From G965205725 sp965205725 (GTDB lineage Bacteria; Pseudomonadota; Gammaproteobacteria; Pseudomonadales; Halieaceae), in contig OZ242189.1 of the NCBI GenBank assembly GCA_965205725.1, positions 248,001 through 312,000 of the forward strand: a stretch of DNA of 64,000 nt, read 5' to 3'. A model generated the notes under the pieces. It ran no database searches and was not told where the DNA came from. It saw only the letters and a list, made by a program, of their open reading frames with translations. The translations under genes and the position numbers were made by a program. Positions within the stretch are counted from its first letter, which is position 1, and the number at the start of each line of letters is the position of its first letter. Below are positions 24,062 to 33,076 of the stretch, in pieces.

Positions 24062-26080
24062 ATGGTCAAGCGACGACATATAGATTCTCTGCTGGTCGCC
24101 AACCGTGGCGAAATCGCCGTGCGAGTGATGCGCACCTGCCGTTCGCTGGGAATACGCTCCATCGCTGTTTATTCAGACGCGGATGCCAATGCACTCCATG
24201 TACAAATGGCTGACGATGCCATTCATATCGGCGCATCTCCGGTCGCTGAGTCCTACTTGCTTGCGCAAAAAATTCTCGATGCCGCTAAAACCAGTGGCGC
24301 CGATGCCATTCATCCCGGCTACGGTTTCTTGTCTGAGAACGCGGCTTTCGCGGAGGCGTGTGAAGCGGCCGGGCTAATTTTTGTCGGCCCGCCCGCCAAA
24401 GCCATTGAGATTATGGGCGATAAGGCGATAGCCAAACGCGCCATGATTGAAGCCGGTGTGCCCTGTGTGCCGGGTTATCAGGGCGAAGATCAAACGGATG
24501 CAACACTGATTGCAGAATCAGCGGCCATTGGCTTTCCACTGATGGTTAAAGCCGCAGCGGGTGGCGGTGGCCGTGGTATGCGGCTGGTGCATCACGCGGC
24601 GGACATGGCAGACGCTATTTCCCTGGCGCGCTCAGAGGCGGAGAACGCCTTTGGTCATGGCGAACTGATCATTGAGCGCGCGGTTATTCAGCCGCGCCAT
24701 GTGGAAATTCAAGTATTCGCAGATCAACACGGCAATGTGATTCACCTCGGCGAGCGCGACTGTTCAGTACAGCGCCGCCATCAAAAGGTGGTGGAGGAAT
24801 CCCCCTGCCCGGTGATGACGCCAGAGCTTCGCAGTCTGATGGGACAGGCTGCCGTAGAAGCCGCGCGAGCAGTGGATTATGTGGGTGCAGGCACGGTGGA
24901 ATTTTTGCTGGACACCCATCGGGAATTTTTCTTTCTTGAGATGAATACACGGCTTCAAGTAGAGCACCCGGTCACAGAGCAGGTGACGGGCCTGGATTTG
25001 GTGGCGTTGCAAATTGCCGCTGCAAAAGGCGAGCCCCTGAGCGTGGCGCAGGCCGATGTCCGTTTGAGCGGACACGCTATGGAAGTCCGCTTGTATGCGG
25101 AAGACCCGGCGGCAGATTTTTTGCCGGCGACAGGGCCGGTTCTGCTTTGGCGTGAACCTGAGGGAGAGGGCATACGTGTCGACGCCAGTATCGCAAGTGG
25201 CGGTGAAGTATCCCCCTTCTACGACCCGATGGTGGCGAAAGTTATCGCCTGTGGCGATAACCGCGAGCAAGCGCGACAACGCTTGTTGATGGCTCTACGG
25301 GAAACTGTTTTGTTTGGCGCCACAACCAATCGCGACTTTTTGCTTGATGTTTTGCAGCAGAACGGTTTTATCGATGGCTCTGCAACAACGGCGTTTATTG
25401 GCGAAAACTGGCCTGACGGTTATCGGTGCCTGTCGCCAGGTGGTTCTGACTACGCAGTAGCGGCGGTGTTGCAGCACCTGCTGTCTCGCCAGGAGGCTGT
25501 AGCGCAGGCCCTAAATGTGAACGCTGAATTGCTTGAGTGGTCCAGCACCGCCGACCTGGAGAGCACCTTTTGTTACGACCTTGGTGACCAGACCCGGCTA
25601 TTCCATGTACGGCCGACTTCCAATAGTGTTTACCAGGTCAGTATTGGCGAGCAGAATATAGCCGTGGAGTTGTTGGATTTGGTGGATGGCCGTGCCCGTC
25701 TGCGCGTGGATGGACGAGGTAAAACTGCCTGGTTTTATCGCAGTAGTGAACTTGTTTTGCACTTGCAAACGGACGACTCTCCGGTATTCAGCGTTGTAAA
25801 TTTGTCTGCGGGAGAGGCGTTTGCCAGTGAGGCGGCTGGCGATGGGGCCATTACCGCGCCGATGCACGGGGTGGTTTTGTCGGTCGAGGTTGCCGTGGGT
25901 GATGCAGTGAGTGCAGGCGATACGGTGGCCGTGATGGAAGCGATGAAAATGCAGCACACTCTCGAGGCAGCAATTGATGGTGTGGTAATAGCAGTTGGCA
26001 TCAGTGAGGGCGACCAGGTGGCCGCAGATGATCTGATCCTGGAGATAGAAGCAGCGGAGCAAGGGCATGGGCGCAGTTAG
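24062..26080 (+). CDS. acyl-CoA carboxylase alpha subunit (biotin carboxylase + biotin carrier)
   Basis: 672 residues. Biotin carboxylase domain at about 1-450: ANRGEIAVRVMRTCRSLG, the ATP loop KAAAGGGGRGMRLV, HVEIQVFADQHGNVIHLGER, EMNTRLQVEHPVTE. A linker domain follows, then the biotinyl domain at the C-terminus with VMEAMKMQHTLEA, whose Lys629 is the biotin attachment site. Size and order match LiuD/AtuF. It is translationally coupled to the beta subunit (two-base gap) and overlaps the acyl-CoA dehydrogenase gene by 14 bases. Biotin ligase must come from elsewhere. Confidence 0.93.
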   Translation: MVKRRHIDSLLVANRGEIAVRVMRTCRSLGIRSIAVYSDADANALHVQMADDAIHIGASPVAESYLLAQKILDAAKTSGADAIHPGYGFLSENAAFAEACEAAGLIFVGPPAKAIEIMGDKAIAKRAMIEAGVPCVPGYQGEDQTDATLIAESAAIGFPLMVKAAAGGGGRGMRLVHHAADMADAISLARSEAENAFGHGELIIERAVIQPRHVEIQVFADQHGNVIHLGERDCSVQRRHQKVVEESPCPVMTPELRSLMGQAAVEAARAVDYVGAGTVEFLLDTHREFFFLEMNTRLQVEHPVTEQVTGLDLVALQIAAAKGEPLSVAQADVRLSGHAMEVRLYAEDPAADFLPATGPVLLWREPEGEGIRVDASIASGGEVSPFYDPMVAKVIACGDNREQARQRLLMALRETVLFGATTNRDFLLDVLQQNGFIDGSATTAFIGENWPDGYRCLSPGGSDYAVAAVLQHLLSRQEAVAQALNVNAELLEWSSTADLESTFCYDLGDQTRLFHVRPTSNSVYQVSIGEQNIAVELLDLVDGRARLRVDGRGKTAWFYRSSELVLHLQTDDSPVFSVVNLSAGEAFASEAAGDGAITAPMHGVVLSVEVAVGDAVSAGDTVAVMEAMKMQHTLEAAIDGVVIAVGISEGDQVAADDLILEIEAAEQGHGRS

Positions 26081-27242
26081 CCAATTTCAATTGAACTCGG
26101 ATCAGCAGATGCTGCTGGATCACGCAGACAAGTTTTCCCGAGAAGTGCTGTATCCACTTTCGGAAAAAATGGACAACGAAGAATGGTGGCCTGAAAGTGC
26201 CTTCAAGCAAATGGGCGAGTTAGGATTGCTCGGAGTAACCATTGATCCCAAATACGGCGGTGCCGGTCTGGACATGATGTCTACCGGTTTGATCTGCCAG
26301 GCTTTAGGGAAGTGGAACCACGCGTTCGCCCTGAGCTGGATTGCTCACGACAACCTCTGTGTCAGCAATATCCATAAGAATGCCTCAGAGCACATCAAAC
26401 AGAAATATCTGCCGGGCTTGTGTTCTGGCGAATTGACAGGTGCACTGGGGCTGACTGAACCGGGTGCAGGTTCCGACGCGCTGGGGTCCATGCGTACCAC
26501 GGCCAAAAAGGACGGCGATCACTATGTGATAAATGGCAGCAAAATGTATATCACCAATGGTCCGATTGCCGATGTGGTATTGCTCTATGCCAAGACTGAT
26601 CCGGCGGCGGGCAATCAGGGTATCTCCGCGTTTGTCGTTGAGACTGAAACACCCGGATTTCAGGTGGCGCAGAAGCTGATTAAAATGGGCTTTCGCGGTA
26701 GCCAGACTGCCGAGTTGGTATTTGAAGATGTGCGTGTGTCGGCGGAGAATTTGGTCGGTGAAGAAAACAAGGGCGTGCGGGTGGCTATGAGCGGCCTCGA
26801 TTACGAGCGTGCAACCATTGCGCCGATTAATCTGGGTATGGCAGAGCGCGCACTGGAGCTATCCATTGAGTGGGCCAAAACCCGTAAGCAGTTTGGGCAA
26901 CCCATTGGCAATTTTCAGATGGTGCAGTCAAAGCTGGCTGATATGTACACTTGGGTAGAGACCATGCGCACTTATATTTATCAGGTATTGGTGGCTTGCG
27001 ACTCAGTGACGCCAGAAGAAGCAGGGCGGGGTCAGATTCATATGCAAACAGCGGCATCCGTCATGTATGCCGCTGACATGTGCAACAAAGTGTTAGACGA
27101 AATGGTGCAGATTCACGGCGGCAGTGGTTATATTTGGGAGTCAGAGGTCAATCGATTGTTCCGCGGCACCAAACTCCTGGAAATTGGTGCTGGCACCACG
27201 GAAGTGCGCAAAATGATTATTGCGCAGGGTTTACTCAGCTAG
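26067..27242 (+). CDS. acyl-CoA dehydrogenase, isovaleryl-CoA dehydrogenase type
   Basis: 391 residues with FAD, of the IVD subgroup. ALGLTEPGAGSDALGSM and YVINGSKMYITNG are ACAD signature 1 regions. The catalytic base of isovaleryl-CoA dehydrogenases sits in helix G: GLDYERATIAP gives Glu247. The usual C-terminal catalytic Glu of other ACADs is replaced, since the sequence reads LLEIGAGTTEVRK. QIHGGSGYIWESEVNRLFR is the C-terminal signature. It overlaps the alpha-subunit gene. It should form the 2-enoyl-CoA that the carboxylase uses, either isovaleryl- or citronellyl-CoA-like. The 268 bases after it hold only short remnants. Confidence 0.9.
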   Translation: MGAVSQFQLNSDQQMLLDHADKFSREVLYPLSEKMDNEEWWPESAFKQMGELGLLGVTIDPKYGGAGLDMMSTGLICQALGKWNHAFALSWIAHDNLCVSNIHKNASEHIKQKYLPGLCSGELTGALGLTEPGAGSDALGSMRTTAKKDGDHYVINGSKMYITNGPIADVVLLYAKTDPAAGNQGISAFVVETETPGFQVAQKLIKMGFRGSQTAELVFEDVRVSAENLVGEENKGVRVAMSGLDYERATIAPINLGMAERALELSIEWAKTRKQFGQPIGNFQMVQSKLADMYTWVETMRTYIYQVLVACDSVTPEEAGRGQIHMQTAASVMYAADMCNKVLDEMVQIHGGSGYIWESEVNRLFRGTKLLEIGAGTTEVRKMIIAQGLLS

Positions 27243-27510
27243 CCTGGCGATTGACCATCGTCGACCAACTTGTCGCAACCGAAGGCCCGGCAGGCGCCGC
27301 GCACTATCTGGCAGCCTGAGACGAAGGCCGATATTGAACAGAATGTTCAGGCTTGGCATCTGCGCTTAGGAAAATTGGCGTCGCTTACGCGGCTTTAAAC
27401 ATCTCGTGCGGATGACGACTGGAGTTGAATGCAAAGATGGCATCGAGGTCGCCGCCTGGCTCAGATGACAAAACACTACTTTTGACGATAACTCAGTCTG
27501 AATTGCAGAC

Positions 27511-27894
27511 TTATCGGTCTGGTTTTGTATTGAATTTTGCCGGGGTGATGTTGTTCCAGCGTAAAAATGCGCGCCTGAAACTCCGTTCATCGGAATACCC
27601 TAAAAAATCTGCGACCTCCTCGACCAGATGATTCTGGGATAGAAGTGCTTTTGCACGAGTGTTCAACGCCTTGCACTTTAATCTCATAAAGGATGTGCCC
27701 GCTTTTTCCAGGCGTCGCCGCAGGGCCCGCTTGCTGACCTTCCTGAGAAAAATGTCGATGTCGGTTCCGGCGCAAATACTGAACAATGAGTGCATGAGTA
27801 TCATGATACACTCCATGAAACTATGAGATCGCTCTGCTGTTAACTCGAGAGAGTGAGGGAAATTGTCGTTGTTGAATACGGGCACAGACGTCAT
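27511..27894 (-). pseudogene. AraC-family regulator, C-terminal HTH remnant
   Basis: 127 residues. Only the DNA-binding half is present: LRKVSKRALRRRLEKAGTSF, then ALLSQNHLVEEVADFLGYSD and RSFRRAFLRWNNITPAKF. AraC proteins of this type are normally 300-340 residues, and the ligand-binding N-terminal domain is missing. The N-terminal 45 residues (to about HSLFSICAG) still have a weak AraC-like look. It is divergent from the TonB receptor, 35 bases away, a usual position for its regulator. It may still bind DNA as a small protein, so 'truncated' is certain and 'dead' is likely. Confidence 0.55.
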
Positions 27895-27929
27895 GTAATG
27901 GGTCTTAAATGATCGAGGGGGAATGATTT

Positions 27930-30278
27930 GTGAAACTTTTCAATAAATTCAAAGAAGTCAATAAAGTCAAGGAAGCGAGGTTGTTTTTCGTCGGGGGGAT
28001 AGCACTGATCGCGCTGGCCTCAATGCCCGGCGCTTTTTTTGCGGCAGAGGTTGCGGCAGATGATGGCCCGGGAGTCAAGTTTGAGCTTGAAGAACTGATT
28101 GTAACTGCGCGGCGCAGGGAAGAATCTTTATTGAGCGTGCCCGGTTCTGTCTCGGCATTTAGTGAGAATCAGATTCGTGACCTGCAAGCGACAGATATGC
28201 GCAGAGTTCAGTATGCGGTGCCGAATTTCCATTTCGAAAAAAGTGATTCCTCCAATGCGGCTGTCTACTTGCGCGGTATAGGCCAGAACGATTCTTTACC
28301 CTTTGTTGAATCGGGTGTTGGAGTTTACATTGATGATGTTTACATCGCGCGAACACAAGCAGCCTTTCTGGAATTGTTTGATGTGGAGCGAGTTGAGGTT
28401 TTACGGGGACCACAGGGAACGCTTTATGGGCGTAATTCTCCAGGTGGTGCAGTAAAACTCATTACCCGTCAGCCTGGTGATGAGCCGGAGTTTTACTTTG
28501 AAGCAGGTGCAGGAAACTACGGGCTAACAACCTTTAATGGCCGTGCCAGCGGGCCTTTAAGTAAGGATAATTCACTAAAAGGCAAGATTGCACTAACGGG
28601 CACCCGGAGAGACGGTTTCTCCAAAAATGCGATTGAAGGCGATGCTGATGGTGATACCAGGTCGTTTGGCTGGCGAGCGGCTTTAGCCTTTGAGCCTACT
28701 GATGAACTGACTCTAAATCTTGGCTTTGATGGGAAAACAGAAAGACCGGACCGCTCACTCACGCCCATTCGCAAGACATCTCTCACCGCATTTGCAGACC
28801 CTGTTGGTGCTCCATTTACGCCAGTGACATTTTTGCCCAATGAAGAAGCATTGGGTTCAGCCTATGTTGTTGAAGGCACTGCGAATGATCTGGCCGACCT
28901 GACAACCTGGGGGGTTACCATCAAAGCCAATTGGGCCTTTGCTGAAAACTGGTCCCTGGAAAATATTTCCTCCTATCGCCGACTTTCCTGGGACTTCATA
29001 TTGGACGCTGACAGCTCGCCTTTGCCTGTTTTAGATATACCCGTTTATGAAGATGACGATCAATACTCCACTGAGTTACGTGTTGTTTACGAAAATAGTC
29101 ATGGCCTGTCTTTCACTGGAGGAATCTTCTATTTCTATGACCATGATGTCGTTCTTGCCGGCTATGATGGCGCATCTGCATCCTTTGAGTTTAATGGTTT
29201 TTTCTCCCCGCTTGTCAGTCTTCCTGGCATTCCCTCAAGTGGCTACGGTGAAAGTGATCAAAAAACCGAGTCTGTCGCTGTCTTTGCAGATGTGACCTTT
29301 CCGGTAGCTGATGCAACCAGCCTGGAGTTGGGGCTTAGATACACCTATGACGAAAAGGAAATGGACCGTCGCGGAGAATTCTTTTTCGACCCAAGCCTGT
29401 CATTGAGTTTCGACAATCCGCCCTTCCTGCAAGGTGTTGGATTCCCGGGCGAGTCGCTTTCCGGAAAAGAAAACTGGGATGCAGTAACCCCCAGAGTCGT
29501 GCTCTCTCATCAGCTCAATGACAATGACATGGTATATGCATCAATTTCCCGCGGCTTCAAAAGTGGTGGATTTCCCGGGCGCGCTTTCGGCGCGGCAGAG
29601 TTTAAACCCTTTGATCAGGAGACAGTTTTAACCTTTGAGGTGGGCGCCAAGGGTCTGGCATTTGATGATAAATTTAGTTACTCGGCCGCCTATTTTTACA
29701 ATGACTACAGCGACTTGCAACTCAATGGCTTTGGTCAGGACCCGGTTACCAGCCAGTTTGTCAGCCTGTTTACCAATGCAGCATCAGCAGAGATACAGGG
29801 TGCTGAAGCCGTTGTGTCCTACCGGGCGACTCGGCAATTATCGGTTAGTGCATCTGCCGGATACCTGGATGCCGAGTACGACGAGTTTGAGACTCTGGTC
29901 AATGGCGTGCTGACAGATGCCAGCGACCGGCGTTTGCCCAATGCCCCCGAGTGGACTGGATTTCTGGGGGTAACCTATAGGGACTCTATTGGTCACAACC
30001 TGACAGGAACCCTGCATTTTGATGTGGCCTACAAAGGCGACCATGCCAATGAATCAACGGATTCGCCCAATTTGGCCGTTGCTGCGGCGGTGTACCTGAA
30101 CGCCTTTGTTTCCATAGCTTCGGCAGATGATCGGTGGGAATTACGCCTGGGGGGCACCAACCTTACTGACAAAGCGCGCGCTGCACAGAGCTTCAATACA
30201 GCGGAGTTTTCGGGGGTTGAAACCGCTTTTATGGGTGCTCCTCGCCTTTACGATGTGCGCTTTATCCTGCGTTTCTAG
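27930..30278 (+). CDS. TonB-dependent outer-membrane receptor
   Basis: 782 residues. A signal peptide (FFVGGIALIALASMPGAFFA) precedes a TonB box-like LEELIVTARRREE, then the plug domain (SVPGSVSAFSENQIRDL, AVYLRGIGQND, YIDDVYIARTQAA, RVEVLRGPQGTLYGRNSPGG). A 22-strand barrel region follows, with a terminal YDVRFILRF ending in Phe, as expected for BamA-dependent insertion. The family resembles receptors in terpenoid, steroid or aromatic uptake gene sets. The GTG start has GAGGGGG nine bases upstream. Its TAG stop is the first three bases of a family-2 repeat, yet the C-terminal Phe shows that the protein end is intact. Confidence 0.92.
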   Translation: MKLFNKFKEVNKVKEARLFFVGGIALIALASMPGAFFAAEVAADDGPGVKFELEELIVTARRREESLLSVPGSVSAFSENQIRDLQATDMRRVQYAVPNFHFEKSDSSNAAVYLRGIGQNDSLPFVESGVGVYIDDVYIARTQAAFLELFDVERVEVLRGPQGTLYGRNSPGGAVKLITRQPGDEPEFYFEAGAGNYGLTTFNGRASGPLSKDNSLKGKIALTGTRRDGFSKNAIEGDADGDTRSFGWRAALAFEPTDELTLNLGFDGKTERPDRSLTPIRKTSLTAFADPVGAPFTPVTFLPNEEALGSAYVVEGTANDLADLTTWGVTIKANWAFAENWSLENISSYRRLSWDFILDADSSPLPVLDIPVYEDDDQYSTELRVVYENSHGLSFTGGIFYFYDHDVVLAGYDGASASFEFNGFFSPLVSLPGIPSSGYGESDQKTESVAVFADVTFPVADATSLELGLRYTYDEKEMDRRGEFFFDPSLSLSFDNPPFLQGVGFPGESLSGKENWDAVTPRVVLSHQLNDNDMVYASISRGFKSGGFPGRAFGAAEFKPFDQETVLTFEVGAKGLAFDDKFSYSAAYFYNDYSDLQLNGFGQDPVTSQFVSLFTNAASAEIQGAEAVVSYRATRQLSVSASAGYLDAEYDEFETLVNGVLTDASDRRLPNAPEWTGFLGVTYRDSIGHNLTGTLHFDVAYKGDHANESTDSPNLAVAAAVYLNAFVSIASADDRWELRLGGTNLTDKARAAQSFNTAEFSGVETAFMGAPRLYDVRFILRF

Positions 30279-30485
30279 GAGCCTGTCGAACCTGGGGCTG
30301 TGCTACTGCAAAACAGCCGGATGCGGCTCTTTTTTGCGCACTTTTTTGGACATTTTTTTGACACTTTCCTGGACACTTTCTGGCTGGTTAAAAACAACAC
30401 CACTATTTTGTTTGTCGCAAAATGACCCAAAAAATCGCTCAAACCGATCTTTCCCGCGTGACCAACGCCTCAATCCGACAGGCTT
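30276..30485 (-). mobile_element. family-2 repeat, long variant
   Basis: Ends TAGGAGCCTGTCG and CCGACAGGCTT define a 210-bp element. Its reverse complement aligns with the 41053 copy (GGATTGAGGCG, GGGTCATTTTGCG, AATAGTGGT, AAGTGCGCAAAAAAGAGCC). It contains an extra stretch with three copies of a GACACTTTCCTG-like motif. It begins in the stop codon of the TonB receptor gene. Confidence 0.75.
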
Positions 30486-30583
30486 TTGGGCGAGGGATTC
30501 AAGCTGTGCACGAAAAGCTTAAAAAAGCTGAATCCCCAATGTGCCCGGATTTTGAAGTCGGCTATAGGCCTGCCAGTTCATCC

Positions 30584-30631
30584 TGTTTTTGCCTTGCCTG
30601 AAAGCGAAATCATCTTCCGTGCAAAGGTCTC
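30584..30631 (-). mobile_element. family-1 repeat, half copy
   Basis: TTTTTGCCTTGCCTGAAAG through CGTGCAAAGGTCTC matches one end of family 1 for about 48 bp. The other half is absent; the DNA to the left is unrelated apart from a long imperfect hairpin (GGGATTCA...TGAATCCC) at 30492-30538. Together with the 30276 repeat it fills the gap before the hydrolase. Confidence 0.8.
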
Positions 30632-30667
30632 AATGAATGCGTTGCCAGTAAAGCTGGGGCGAGTAAA

Positions 30668-31591
30668 ATGGCACTTCTACGTTTCCTGCAGAGTCCCAGA
30701 ATGTCAGCAGTATTCCAACCCGTACAGCAGTTCTTTCGATACGAGGATTTAGACCTTTCTTACTTTGAATGGGGGCAGCCGGCTTCGGGTAGGCCCAGCC
30801 TGCTGTTTGTGCATGCTACAGGGTTTCATGGGCGCTGCTGGGATGGAATTATTGAGCGGTTTGCCGATTGCCACTGCATCGCCTACGAGCAGCACGGCCA
30901 TGGCCGCAGTGAGGGCGGCCCGATAAAGCACTGGGGAGCCGTGGGTGCCGAGTTGGCCGCGTTTGTTGACAGCCTTGGCTATTCCTTCGGTGTGGGTATT
31001 GGTCACTCGATGGGTGCTCACAGTCTGGTTGTCGCGGCGGCATTGAGCCCGGTTTTCGAGCGCCTGCTATTGATTGACCCGACGATATTTGACCCTGCTT
31101 CTTACACCGAGGAGGCAAATTACCGCCGCGCTATCTCGGGTAATGTCCCCAGTTCGAGGCGACGGAGTGAATTTGATTCGCCCGAGCAGATGATTGAGTC
31201 GCTGGCGGGAAAGGGCAGTTTCCCGGTGTTTGATCGACGCATGTTTGAGGACTACTGCCGCCATGGTTTGATTGAGCAGGAGGATGGGAGCTTTCATCTC
31301 GCCTGCTTACCACAGGTAGAGTCCAGTGTCTATGTCAGCAGCCGGTCAAATAATAAGATATACGATAACGTTCACGCGATTGATGTGCCCGTGCATATTA
31401 TGCGTGCCAGGCAGGGTGAGCGGGATGGCCAAAGCATAGACTTCTCGACCTCACCAACCTGGCCGCCGCTGGTCAATGAATTCGCGCAGGCCAGCGATCA
31501 GCTCTATCCCGACACGACACATTTTATCCCCCAACAAGACCCCGATGAGGTCGAGCGAGTATTGCGGCGACAACTGTCCAGGCTGGCCTAA
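30668..31591 (+). CDS. alpha/beta-hydrolase fold protein
   Basis: 307 residues with a typical lipase/esterase-like core. LLFVHATGFHGRCWDGII is the oxyanion-hole strand, GIGHSMGAHSLVVAAALS the nucleophile elbow (GHSMG serine), and a late DTTHFIPQQDPDEV carries the catalytic histidine. Asp/Glu of the triad is probably in the VPVHIMRARQGERDGQS strand loop. The substrate is unknown. Start: ATG 30668 or ATG 30701 (MSAVFQPVQQFF); neither has a strong ribosome site, and the region just upstream is repeat debris, so the original promoter may be gone. The gene precedes the fatty-acid operon by 219 bases. Confidence 0.8.
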   Translation: MALLRFLQSPRMSAVFQPVQQFFRYEDLDLSYFEWGQPASGRPSLLFVHATGFHGRCWDGIIERFADCHCIAYEQHGHGRSEGGPIKHWGAVGAELAAFVDSLGYSFGVGIGHSMGAHSLVVAAALSPVFERLLLIDPTIFDPASYTEEANYRRAISGNVPSSRRRSEFDSPEQMIESLAGKGSFPVFDRRMFEDYCRHGLIEQEDGSFHLACLPQVESSVYVSSRSNNKIYDNVHAIDVPVHIMRARQGERDGQSIDFSTSPTWPPLVNEFAQASDQLYPDTTHFIPQQDPDEVERVLRRQLSRLA

Positions 31592-31810
31592 TACTGGAAC
31601 TCCAAAATTTGCAGGTAGTGATTGTTGTAGTCCACGGCTTTAAGAGTCCGGGATTTTCCCTCAAAGATCACTACGGCGCGCTCATCGTCGGCACACATAC
31701 AGCGCCAATTGATTCCAATTCGACTGTCAGACTCAACTGTTCATTGAATATTGACGACCAGTGGGCGAAACTCACGGCCGACTACACACTGAATATGGGA
31801 CGGACGTTTA

Positions 31811-33076
31811 ATGGATTTTGTGATACCCGCAGATATTGCCAGCTTTCTTGAAGAAGTGGATGCTTTTATTGAAGCAAAAATAAAACCGCTGGAGCAAGCG
31901 GATGACAATATCCGCTTCTTTGATCATCGGCGGGAAGATGCTCGTACCGACTGGGACCGCGAGGGCTTGCCCAATGCAGAGTGGGAAGCACTGCTGCATA
32001 AAGCCAAACAGCTTGCAATTGAGGCGGGAATTTTTAGCTATCCGTTTCCCGTGGAGCACGGTGGTCGCAATGGCAGCAATTTGGGCATGGCAGTAATTCG
32101 CGAGCATTTAGCGGTCAAAGGATTGGGGCTGCACAACGATCTGCAAAACGAGCACTCAATCGTTGGCAATAATATTGGCCTGCTGCTGATGCTTGAGTAC
32201 GGAACCGAGACCCAGCAGGCTGTTTGGCTGGAAGGTATGAAAACGGCAACCAGGGGATTTGCTTTTGGTATCACCGAGCCCGCGCACGGTTCGGATGCTA
32301 CCCACATGGAAACGGCCGCAGTTCGCGATGGTGATGGCTGGCTGATCAACGGGGAGAAAACCTGGAATACCGGAGTTCACAGGGCCGATTGCGATATGGT
32401 GATGGCGCGTACCTCTGGCGAGGCGGGAGATGCAGAGGGTATTACCGCATTTTTGGTGCCCATGAATGCGCCGGGTGTAAACATTGAAGAGTACCTTTGG
32501 ACCTTCAATATGCCCTCTGACCATGCCCGTGTCAGCTTTAAAAATGTGCGTGCAACAGATGCAGATATATTCGGCGGCGAAGGCAAAGGCCTACAGGTGG
32601 TTCAGCACTTTTTTAACGAGAATCGAATTCGTCAGGCGGCCTCCAGCCTGGGGGCGGCGCAGTACTGTGTGAGTGAAGCTGTGAAGCACGCCATGGAGCG
32701 CAAACCTTTTGGCAAGGCGCTCTCCACAAATCAGGGTATTCAGTTCCCGCTGGTTGATTTACAGGCTCGTTGTGAGATGTTGCGTGCGCTGATTCACAAA
32801 ACAGCCTGGCTGATGGATTGCGATGGCGCGTTCTCTTGTTCGGACAAAGTATCCATCTGTAACTATCAAGCGAATCGCCTGTGCTGTGAAGCTGCGGATA
32901 CTGCCATGCAAGTACATGGTGGCATGGGATACTCACGCTATAAGCCCTTTGAGCACATCTATCGCCACCATCGGCGTTACCGAATTACCGAAGGTGCTGA
33001 CGAAATCCAGATGCGCCGAGTGGCGGGCTATCTGTTTGGCTATATGAAGCAAAGGAAGCCCAAGGGTGTCGATTGA
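31811..33076 (+). CDS. acyl-CoA dehydrogenase family protein (ACAD11-like)
   Basis: 421 residues. Segments: GFAFGITEPAHGSDATHMET, INGEKTWNTGVHRADCDM, EYLWTFNMPSDHARVSFKNV, RKPFGKALSTNQGIQFPLVD and MQVHGGMGYSRYKPFEHIYRHHR with RITEGADEIQMRRVAGY. The last contains the ACAD base position (EGADEIQ). It overlaps the next gene by 11 bases, and that gene is a kinase-like APH protein. In animals the same two parts are fused in ACAD10/11, which phosphorylate and dehydrate 4-hydroxyacyl-CoAs. Pairing here suggests the same role; this is inference. Confidence 0.88.
   Translation: MDFVIPADIASFLEEVDAFIEAKIKPLEQADDNIRFFDHRREDARTDWDREGLPNAEWEALLHKAKQLAIEAGIFSYPFPVEHGGRNGSNLGMAVIREHLAVKGLGLHNDLQNEHSIVGNNIGLLLMLEYGTETQQAVWLEGMKTATRGFAFGITEPAHGSDATHMETAAVRDGDGWLINGEKTWNTGVHRADCDMVMARTSGEAGDAEGITAFLVPMNAPGVNIEEYLWTFNMPSDHARVSFKNVRATDADIFGGEGKGLQVVQHFFNENRIRQAASSLGAAQYCVSEAVKHAMERKPFGKALSTNQGIQFPLVDLQARCEMLRALIHKTAWLMDCDGAFSCSDKVSICNYQANRLCCEAADTAMQVHGGMGYSRYKPFEHIYRHHRRYRITEGADEIQMRRVAGYLFGYMKQRKPKGVD

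Noticed and set aside
27384..27490. Minus-strand remnant reading GGDLDAIFAFNSSRHPHEMF then stop
   Set aside because: It looks like an enzyme C-terminus but is only about 35 codons after an in-frame stop and I cannot name a family, so it is left as unassigned debris in the gap after the acyl-CoA dehydrogenase.
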